DNA from: Phragmites australis
Taxonomy: Eukaryota > Streptophyta > Magnoliopsida > Poales > Poaceae
NCBI RefSeq assembly: GCF_958298935.1
Contig: NC_084923.1
Span: 26,698,501-26,762,500, forward strand
Direction of reading: 5' to 3'
DNA: 64,000 nucleotides
Numbering within the stretch: the first letter of the stretch is position 1; every line of letters begins with the position of its first letter. This document shows, piece after piece, positions 55,648 to 64,000 of the stretch. A model generated the notes under the pieces. That model saw nothing but the letters and a program-made list of their open reading frames with translations, made no database searches and was not told where the DNA came from. The translations under genes and the position numbers were made by a program.

Positions 55648-58476
55648 ATTAGAAATAAGTTAGGATCCTTCACCATAGATAACATCAAGAGGCTTTATAG
55701 GATGGAAGTCAATGAACTGGAGTTATTGAAGGAGCAGATTAGAGAATTGTAGGCCAGTGGTTTCATCAGACCTAGTTCTTCACTTGGGGATCACCAGTTA
55801 TGTTTATAGAAAAGAAAGATAGAAGTCAAAGGATGTGTGTTGATTACCATTATTTGAATGAGATGACCATCAAGAACAAATATCCACTACCAAGGATTGA
55901 TGATCTGTTCGATTAATTAAGAGGAGCCAAGTACTTCTCTAAGATAGATTTTAGATCCGGATACTACCAATTGAAGATTAGGAAAAGTGACATCCAGAAG
56001 ACCGTCTTTGTAACAAGGTATGGATTATATGAGTTTATAGTCATGTCATTTGGATTGACAAATGCCTTGGCATACTTTATAAATTTGATGAACAAGGTGC
56101 TCATGGAAGAACTGGACCAGTTTGTGATAGTGTTTATTGATGATATTCTCATCTACTTAAGGAGTGCCAAAGAGCATGAACAACATCTGAGAGTGGTTAT
56201 GGAAAGGCTAAGAGCACACCAGTTCTACGCTAAACTCAACAAGTGTGAGTTTTGGCTTCAAGAAGTGGCATTCCTTGGACATGTTTTAACAGCTGAAGGT
56301 GTGTCAGTGGACCCTTCAAAAGTTGAAGCAGTGGTTGATTAGATTCAACCAATCAATACCACGAAAATCAGAAGCTTCCTTGGACTGGTGGGTTATTACT
56401 GCAAGTTTATTGAAGGATTTTCAAAATTGGCTAAGCCAATGACTAAGCTTCTCTAAAAATACGCCAAGTTTGAGTAGGATGAAGGCTGTGAAGAGAGCTT
56501 CTAAGAACTCAAGAAGAGACTAACTACAGCCCCAGTGTTGAAATTGCCAGATATTCAAAATGACTTTGTAGTCTATTGTGATGCCTCACGCCAAGGTTTA
56601 GGTTGTGTACTGATACAGGATAGCAAGGTTGTGGCTTATGCATCTAGGCAACTGAAGCCACATGAAGAAAACTACCCAACTCATGACCTAGAGTTAGCAG
56701 CAGTGGTACATGCACTTAAGATATGGAGACACTATCTCCTTATAAATAAGTGTGAAATCTATGCATATCACAAGAGCTTGAAGTATATTTTCACTCAATC
56801 AGAGTTGAATCTTAGGCAACGAAGATGGTTAGAATTGATAAATGATTATAACCTAAGTATCTAGTATCACCCAGGCAAGGCTAATGTTGTGGCTGATGCC
56901 TTGAGCAGGAAAGTTTACAGCCATGACCTACGAGTATAGGAGTTAAGGCCAGAGCTCCTTGCAGAAATGCAACATTTCAATCTGCACATAACACAAGGGT
57001 AAGTTCACACTTTTGTGTTACATCCAACACTAGAGGATAAAATCCGTGAGGCCTAGTCAAAAGATGAAGAGATTCTAGAGGTCAAGAAGAATCTCGGGTT
57101 AAATGAAGCACCCGGGTTTAGGATAGATCCACAAGGAATTGTATGGTACAAGGATCGGTTATGTGTACCAGACTAGAAAGATCTTAGGGAGTTCATCATG
57201 GATGAAGCCCACAACTCCCCCTATTCTATTCATCCTGGATGTACCAAGATGTACACAGATTTGAGGGTTAAATACTGGTGGACAGGAATGAAGGTTGATA
57301 TAACAGGATTTATCGCTCGATGTGACACATGTCAAAGGGTCAAAGAAGAGAACCAAAGGCTAGTAGGACTGATGCAACCATTAAAGGTCCCAACTTGGAA
57401 GTGAGATGAAATTGGTATGAATTTCATAGCTGGGTTACCAGAACTCAGAAGGGTAACGACTCCATATGGGTTATAGTGGATCGCTTGACTAAAGTATCCC
57501 ACTTCATACCTGTTAAAATAAGGTATAATGGAGACAAACTAGCAGACTTGTATATCGACCATATTCTGAGACTACACGGAGTTCCTAGCAGGATCGTCTC
57601 TGATCGAGGACCCCAGTTCACATCGAGGTTTTGGAAAAGTCTACACACTGCCTTAGGAACTACACTAGATTTTAGTTTTGCTTACCACCTACAAACTGAT
57701 GGTCAGACGAAAAGAGTAAACCAGATCTTGGAAGATCTTGTGAGAGTTTGTGTGATAACCTACGGAAAAGAATGGGAGAAAAATCTATCATTTGCGGCAT
57801 TCTCATACAACAACAGCGTCCAAGCTAGTCTGAAGATCTCACCTTTTGAGGCATTGTATGGAAGGAAATGTAGAAAACCTCTACTATTGTCAGAAGTAGG
57901 AGAGTGTACACTCTTTGGACCTACGTTAATAGAAGACACAAAAAAAGAGTTGCTAAGATCAGAGAAAATCTGAGAGAAGCTTGGAGCATACATAAAGCTT
58001 ATGTAGATAACCAGAGGAGAGACTTGACCTTCAAAGTTGGAGACTGCGTCTACCTCAAAGTATCCCTGATCAGAGGCACCTGAAGATTTCAAGTTCATAG
58101 AAAGCTAGCACCTAGATATGTGGGACCTTACGACATACTCGACAAGATTGTAACAGTGGCATACAAGTTAGCACTCCCGGAAGAGATGTCCAATGTACAT
58201 GATATGTTCCATGTCTCACAGTTAAAGAAATGTTTGAGAGTTCCGGAAGAACATGCTCCCCTAGAAATCATGGACCTCCAGCAAGATCTTCAGTATAAGG
58301 AAAGATCCATCCGGATCTTAGATGTGGCAACTCGTCAAACTAGAAGAACAGCAGTCAAGTTCTGCCGAGTACAATGGAGTAATCACACGGAAGCAGAAGC
58401 TACATGGGAACGCGAAGAGGATCTGAAGAAGGATTTTCCAAATCTTTTCGACGAGCTTTCTAAATCTCGAGATTGA
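55648..58476 (+). pseudogene. Ty3-gypsy pol: RT, RNase H, integrase, chromodomain
   Basis: Order seen: the RT fingers (ELLKEQIRELQ stop SGFIRPSSS); the RT palm ([16 protein letters not shown] and FIDDILIY) at 55930-56150; connection ([17 protein letters not shown]); RNase H ([33 protein letters not shown]) at 56535-56864; integrase zinc finger (H..H..CDTCQRVKEENQ) at 57198-57404; integrase core (IVDRLTKVSHF, SDRGPQFTSRFWK, QTDGQTKRVNQ) at 57470-57750; and a chromodomain-like C-terminus (CRVQWSNHTEAEATWERE) ending at 58476. The third catalytic residue of integrase, normally Glu in the QSER.NQ motif, is Lys here. At least ten in-frame stops and several frameshifts make it inactive. Confidence 0.9.
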
Positions 58477-58499
58477 GATTCTGTTTAAGTGGGTAAATT

Positions 58500-61292
58500 T
58501 GTAACATGCTAAGTTTAAACATATTAATTAATTATAAATTTCACTCTAAATTAAAACTTTTATGATTACTTAGGCTAACTAAGATTAAGGAAATAAGTAT
58601 ATGAATGTATATATACCAGTATGTATACATTCATATATATTAAGTGTACTAAATTAAATAGGTGTTCCAAAGTGCACTAGAATCAATTTCAAAATAATTC
58701 CTACATTAAATTGGTTCATATGTATTGGTTTGAGATCTTTATGGTTCTTTGTGTCGAGATTTAAAATCGAATGTCTCTCAATTTCAAATCTACTCTTATA
58801 TTCTATTCAGCTCAAATCCAATTCGATCTCAAATCCTTTGATTCAAATCATCTTCAGAATCTCAAGGTCCAAGTCCAAATCATAGTTCATATGTTCAAAT
58901 GATTTGATCCTATTCCAAGGTTAAAAATAAATTCAAATATTCCATTTGAATTTATTCCAAACTTCCTCCTCAATTTTCCTTTTCTTTTCCTTCTTTTCTT
59001 CCATTTCTCCCCTAGGCCGGATTTCCTCCTCTCCCTCTCTTTCCCAACCCATCCAGCCTACTCAGCCTTCTTCTTCTTTCCTTCCCCTCTCCTTCTTTCC
59101 CACGCTAGGCCGCCACCGCGCCCCTCGGCCCAACTCGCTGCACGCTGGTCAGTTCGCCCGCGCGCGTCTCCGAGCGAGCGTGGCCGACCACGTGTCACCC
59201 ATCTGGTCGCACCTCATCGTCGGCCGCCATTTTCCCCTCTCTGGGTAATATCCCCGCGTGCCTGACCGATATCCGCTTCTCCCACTCTCTCCTTTATCTC
59301 TCGCTCTTTCTCTCCGCCCATGCTTGCAGCCCCACCACCTCACCGATGCACTGTCCATCGACATCTGCTCAACGTCACGTGCTCACCACCTCACTGCTCC
59401 TTTCTTCCTCTATAAATAGTGAAGCCTGGCCCCCTCTCCTTCTCCTTTTCCCTATTTTCACCGCCATCGTCGCCATTGCATGCCACCGTAGCTCACCGTC
59501 GCCGATCCTCCATCCACAAGCAGTCGAGGAGCCGCGTCGCCATCCCAGTGCCACTCTTCGATGGCTGGAAGCCCGATGGGAGACCATCCAAGCTGAAGCC
59601 GAGCAGAACCGCCACCACCCCTTCGATGAGTTGTCTGCCGCCGCCCTACCCGTCGCCGTCTCCAAGCGTGGTGAGTACTCCGGACCCCTAGCGCTCCCTC
59701 CTAGGTAGCTGGTAGCCACCCTGTACCTCCTTTTCGTGTAGCTGCGCACCACCGTGCTTAAGGCCTCTCGCCGTCGTGTTGTGGTCGCCGCCAACGTGTG
59801 CCTTGTGCTTTGTGTTGTCGACAGCCATCGTGCTGTGATGCTTAGAGCCCTCAGGCACCTTTTCTTTGTAGGTTGGCACCTCCCAGTGTAGGGGAGGTGC
59901 TGCCCATTTTTCCCGCATCGCTGCCTCCTCCCCGGCTGCCATATGGTGTTGCTTCCCGTTGCCGGCCACTAGCGGTAAGCCTCCCGCCGCATCCGTCGTA
60001 GCGCATAGAAGCCCGACATCCGCTCATTTTCGTGAAACCCCGGTGGAATCCCAACTCTGACGAGCTCTCCGGTGATGTGTAAAAATGGGTGAAAACTATT
60101 TTGGCGGGGGTAGGTGGAGTAGTACTCTAGATAAGGATGCTCTTGGGGGCTTGAGTCACCTTTATGGCGTTCATTGTTGGAAGATATCTGCCTCAATCGT
60201 TTAATGACCGATTCAATTGTCTCGACATGCTTAGCCACCCTTGTGCAACCATGTGTCCTAAATATGCAAGACTTGATTTTTCTTTCATCATACTGAGTTG
60301 GGTATCATACTAGGAGGCCGAGAGTAGCGAGCAGTCAAGTGCCATTTGTCTCTCTATTTGTAGGTTTCTAGAATCGACCTATGCTTAAAAAGGGGGCTGG
60401 CCTTCAGTACATGGACTCTGGCGCTTGGCGGTAAATCTCGTAGAAAAGCCCGATATGAAAGGTGATTGAAGTGTCTCGATATAATTCGCTCATCCGCTTG
60501 CAACGGTTGGCGGCTAAGCATATCGCGTGGGTATAATGTACAACCTTTGCAGAGTGTAAATCTATTCGAATAGTCGTGTCCACCGTCATGGACATGCGAA
60601 ACATGACCCCATTTGACTATACTATGGGTGCGTGTGTCTTGATAAGTGAGTGTGTAGATTAGATGTTCGTATGATGAGGTTCTTAGCCCAATCCGCCAGA
60701 AATTATGTGGTACTAGAGATATACCAGATATAACGATAGGGGCTACGGAGCGAGGTGTGACCCCTCCCAGGACAAAAAAATCCCAGATAAAACTTGTTAC
60801 CTGGTTTTAAACCATTTAAACTGTTTTAAAGTCAATAATAGATGATATAATTGAATACCTGCATAAATTGCTTTACGTTTAAAACTAAACTGTAAAGCCT
60901 TGTCCTTGAATTACCCATTTATGCATCTATCAACAGCCTGAAGTAGTGTAGAGCTTGCTGAGTATCTTCCGTACTCACTCTTGTTGTCATTCAGATAAGG
61001 AAGCAGCCACTTCCAACGTTGGAGGCGAAGACGAGGATGAAGAGTAGTCATAGAAGTTGTGTTCGCACCCTAGATGCTTGTAGCTTAGGTCCTTACTTTT
61101 TGTTGTGTTTTTGTTTGCTGTTCGGCCATGTTTGTAATATACAGTATGGGTTGTAACCTTTTGTACTCTGTAACCTTAATACTTGCATACAAAGTTTGTC
61201 TGTGATACTATAATTCTTGTACTATGCGTATAAGTTACTTGATCTAGGAACTGATACGGGTGGCACAGGAGATCCCAGGTTGGGTTCTTACA
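58500..61292 (+). repeat. 3' LTR of the Tekay/Del element
   Basis: It starts TGTAACATGCTAAG after the pol stop and ends GGGTTCTTACA. The middle (58940-60060) is a GC-rich leader-like stretch with (TC)-rich sequence and long spurious frames such as 59346-59708 and 59375-59794. A TATA-like 'ctctataaatagtgaagc' lies near 59407, consistent with an LTR promoter. 5'-LTR partner not present. Confidence 0.8.
59405..59416 (+). promoter_or_regulatory. TATA-box-like motif in the LTR
   Basis: 'tcctctataaatagtg' sits in the GC-rich part of the LTR, the position where Tekay LTR transcription would start. It is judged by motif and location only. Confidence 0.4.
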
Positions 61293-62016
61293 ATTTATTA
61301 GGTAAAGAAGCTTATCTGCCCATTGCTATTGGATGTGCAAAAAATACACGTGTGTCTGAACCATTGTATCCTCTACTGTAAAGAGTACGAAGCTGTGGAT
61401 AGATGCCCAGTATGCAATGCGAGTCGGTACAAGAGGAATGATGATTGTGAGGACGAAGATGCTTCTGCCAACACGAAGAAGAAGACGACGAATACTGTTC
61501 ATGACGAAGAAAACTCTTCTTCCAATGCAGAGAAGAAGAGAAAAAGTCATGCCATGATGATGTGGTACCTGCCAGTGATCTCCTGTTTGCAGCGTTTGTA
61601 CTTAAACCCTAGGGACTCTGAAATGCTGTGTTGGCATTTCGATAAGCGCAATAAGGATCAAACTAAGCTTGAACACCTCGTTGATGCTAGCCAATGGAGA
61701 ACATTCGATGCCATGTATCCAAATTTCGCTGAAGAACCAAAGAATGTAAGGTTCGTGGTCCTGGAATAAATCATTTTGGTGACATGAGCAGCTCACATAG
61801 CACTTGGTCAGTGGTCCTGGCCATCTACAACTTTCCTCTATGGCTATGTATGAAGTGGAAGTACCTTATGCTGTGAAAATCAATTTTCCACATGGTGATC
61901 TATTTTACACCTATAAAAATCATATATTTTCATAGGCCTTCGATCACAAGCGGTTGCCCTAAACACCTGTGAAAAACAGTTACGAACCGTCTCTGAAAAT
62001 AGCTTCTGTAGGAGTG
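61293..62016 (+). pseudogene. CACTA TNP2 transposase fragment and element terminus
   Basis: Directly after the gypsy LTR the plus strand reads VKKLICPLLLDVQKIHVCLN (from 61302), then CILYCKEYEAVDRCPVCNAS, YLPVISCLQRLYL, and WRTFDAMYPNFAEEPKNVRF. A frame change follows at about 61766, then NHFGDMSSSHSTWSVVLAIY. This is the N-terminal to middle part of TNP2 (PF02992), including the CxxC zinc-like motif and the GDMSSSHS..W signature. The text ends near 61885, and 61900-62016 looks like a CACTA right end (cttctgtaggagtg). The catalytic core is missing, so this is an internally deleted element. Confidence 0.8.
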
Positions 62017-62870
62017 GCAGTGCTCAAAAGAAAGCTATTTTTTTGTGTTGCAAAGTGAAATGTGAGTTTCCTAAAGTAAATTAATTATATCCTGAATTTG
62101 TATTAAACATAACTTGGGTACATATATGGATTACATCTTTGTCCTTGACGAAAGAGTAAGTCATCCCAAATTATATGTTAATTAGAAATAGCCCACTGTT
62201 TTTCTAATTTATCACTGGGACAAATATTAAGGTACTCCTACTAACGAGCATGGGCGGACCCACCATCAGGGTAAGGGGCTGCCCCCTACCCCCTCTCCCG
62301 GCTCACTAGAGAGCCCTCCATCGCCGTTATAATTTTTTGGTATAAAAGACAAATAAGAATAGAAGGAGAAAGAAGAAAAGAAAAAAGGGTGAGAAAAGAG
62401 AAAGAAGAAGAGAAAAATACCTCAACCTTTTGTCTCTGAGTTCACTAGTCAGACTACTGAAAAACATGTGGTTAATCCATTAAACCAAAAGCACATGAGC
62501 GGTTCACTTGTAACCTGATTTTTCGTAGTATGCTCTCTAGATGAGAGTTCAAAATTAAGCCCAACCAAAACGGTCAATACCAGATCTCGGATGGCCCACA
62601 ATTTCCTGCCTTCTCTCTTTTTTATCGATAAGTGGCTATTTTTTTCCATGGTGAGGTAGGCTGATAGGATCCCTGTGTGAGTCTTATATTTTGCTCCCCG
62701 TTTGATCGGGGAGTTGTACTGTTCCTGTTGTAGTGTGTTAACCACAAACTGGCTTACCCTTCGCTCCGGTTTCCACCAACAACACTAGTGTTGTGTGCAT
62801 CAATGCGCTTATGCTAGAGTTTGAGGATGATATCATGGTAACCTTGGGTACATTGGACTATACCAACTCC
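62017..62870. other. No confirmed gene; transposon-like termini possible
   Basis: 'gcatgggcggacccaccatc' near 62250 resembles the end of a common plant hAT/MULE group, but its partner is not seen. 62350-62440 is a GA-rich simple-sequence stretch. A 98-residue minus frame (62449-62745) has no domain. Confidence 0.35.
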
Positions 62871-63384
62871 TCGACGCCTAGCTCCTGACCCCGCCTTGAC
62901 AGCCTCAAAGAGCTTGAGTTCCACGTCCTAGGGATAGTCTTTATAGGATTTGAGGTTCCACATTTATGGCTACTCTTCACTGGATTCTAGCAATCCCCGA
63001 TCGTCAACATCTATCCAGCCTCCTCTTTTTGTCCACCCTCCGTGTCATTGCCATCGGTTAACCAACTTCCAGATGGCATTGCTATTCAGCTACATTGCCC
63101 CAACATCAAGCAGCTCACTATGTTCAACTCCACAATCGCAGAGGGTGTCCTGCATTCCATGCTCGCCAGGTGCCCGGCCCTGGAGAACTCGCTGGTTAAA
63201 CAAAATGTTGGCTTCCGCCATGTCCAGATCACTTCTCCGCTTAAAAGCATATGTATCCTTCCCCATTGTTTTTTATCAACACTCATTCTAGAGGAATTTA
63301 TCATCAAAGATGCCTCATGTCAAGGCTCATTCTAGAGCAACTCATCGTCGAAGATGCTACATGCCGTGAGAGGCTGCTCTGACT
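62871..63384 (+). pseudogene. F-box/LRR (FBD-type) protein fragment
   Basis: The plus strand reads LPDGIAIQLHCPNIKQLTMF, then IAEGVLHSMLARCPALENSL, KQNVGFRHVQITSPLKSIC and EEFIIKDASC. The last motif is repeated soon after in another frame as LEQLIVEDAT-like sequence with CRERLL-like end. These are the leucine-rich repeats of grass F-box/LRR proteins, which act as substrate receptors of SCF ubiquitin ligases. The preceding part (about 62890-63040) holds degraded upstream LRR text (SLKELEFHV-like, WILAIPDRQH). The F-box and FBD parts are missing and frames change, so it is a fragment. Confidence 0.7.
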
Positions 63385-64000
63385 TGAAACAAATAGGAAA
63401 CGAACAAAAAAAGAGCTCATAAGTGCGACAATTGGAATTGAGGATGAAACCGCCTCACTTCACTTGTTATCTCACACAAATCAAACCTACTTAGCCCGGC
63501 ATTCTTTGAACAAGGTTTAAAGCCAAAATCCATTCAGTTGGACTGTAAATCTTTTTTATTTTGATATCAATTTTGGTTCATATAAGGTGTCCTATGGATA
63601 ATGCAAATCGAACTACGAGTAGGGGAGGGGATAAGCTCTATGTGTTGTTGCAACGATTGTTGGACCTCAACATCGTGTTATAGAGCTAGTACCCACCCTC
63701 GTCAATCTCTACACCTGGTTCCATATCAGTCACTTGTGACCAGGCTTGCCGCATAGTTTGCTTGTGAGTTTCCTTTGCCTCACTATACTTATTAGCTCAA
63801 CCAACCTTCTTTGTATGAGTGCAAACAGAAAACTAACCAGGTCATTACACTTTGCCTTATCCTAACAAGAATTAAAGTTGAAACCCAACAAAACAAACAA
63901 TTGCAACTATTATCCTTGCCATCTTCTGGCACGAGTCAAACCAAATAGTGTTACCATACTTTCTCTAGGCAAAGAGTTAAAACAAAAACCATCAAATTTA
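63385..64000. other. No recognisable feature
   Basis: No open frame, repeat or element end is evident up to the window edge. 'gatgaaaccgcctcacttca' near 63440 resembles 'gaagaaaccgctcactctac' near 51857, too short to interpret. Confidence 0.35.

Larger units (their letters stand above)
55648..61292 (+). mobile_element. Tekay/Del-type Ty3-gypsy chromovirus, 5'-truncated
   Basis: A pol reading with a C-terminal chromodomain-like end (55648-58476) is followed 24 bp later by a 2.8-kb LTR that starts TGTAACATGC and ends TTCTTACA. gag, protease and the 5' LTR are absent. The LTR end abuts CACTA TNP2 sequence, which marks the target. The length of the LTR and the chromodomain place it in Tekay/Del. 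Confidence 0.85.

Noticed and set aside
59346..59794. Overlapping 120- and 139-residue ORFs in a GC-rich block
   Set aside because: They lie in the U3/leader of the Tekay LTR, show no domain, and reflect high GC with few stops.
62240..62300. 'gcatgggcggacccaccatc' as the end of a hAT or MULE element
   Set aside because: No inverted partner or target duplication was found within reach.

Overview
The window looks like a piece of a grass (Poaceae, probably panicoid) nuclear chromosome. No prokaryotic gene organisation, rRNA, tRNA or CRISPR array is visible. Grass origin is inferred from Tekay/Del and Tat Ty3-gypsy elements, Sirevirus-type copia gag with arrays of 'ccggat..atccggt' palindromes in the LTRs, CACTA elements with 'actgccggctgaagc'-style subterminal repeats, many hAT-like short elements, and host gene remnants with plant-type GT-AG introns. 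Almost everything is transposon, much of it nested and decayed.

Left part (1-22.3 kb). The window opens in a Ty3-gypsy LTR with primer site and gag remnant (1-1.33 kb). Next is a Tat-lineage element in minus orientation (2113-10605). It carries a plus-strand antisense ORF of the 'putative gypsy type transposon' kind, which is itself broken by a solo LTR (5740-6850). From 10970 to about 19520 lies a minus-strand CACTA element. Its second ORF ends in a Ulp1/C48-like peptidase region split by a 4.04-kb solo LTR with a perfect 5-bp target duplication (12987-17030). The three 3' exons of an unidentified membrane-protein gene follow at 21667-22194.

Middle (22.3-41.8 kb). A copia element (5' LTR 22309-23816, gag to about 25980, truncated 3' LTR 38637-39344) encloses a 12.7-kb block. 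The block holds two copies of a gag-only, pol-less Sirevirus-like family (TR-GAG type). One is complete on the minus strand (25977-33662) and carries an 873-bp solo LTR. The other is a partial plus-strand copy whose LTR (35794-38636) is interrupted by a hAT element with a perfect 8-bp duplication (35898-37074). Another copia fragment lies at 39841-41750 on the minus strand and contains a compound microsatellite.

Right part (41.8-64 kb). This holds the only clear host genes. A SERF/4F5 (At2g23090-like) gene at 43081-45376 is dead: it carries an 8-bp duplication with the signature of hAT excision, a premature stop and a deletion in its last exon. The last three exons of a Rab GDP-dissociation inhibitor (52366-52900, minus) are intact and in phase, but the upstream part of the gene is cut off by a CACTA terminus at 52951. 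The CACTA-like unit 52951-55015 carries a small two-exon gene of unknown function. A decayed Tekay/Del chromovirus (55648-61292) sits inside a CACTA TNP2 transposase fragment. An F-box/LRR pseudogene closes the window.

The transposon genes do not work as a pathway. They form a stack of insertions in which younger elements cut older ones. In the Tekay pol the stop codons look mostly like C-to-T or G-to-A changes, as expected from methylated, silenced DNA. Coordinates were read by eye; LTR edges without a stated target duplication may be off by a few bases to a few tens of bases.
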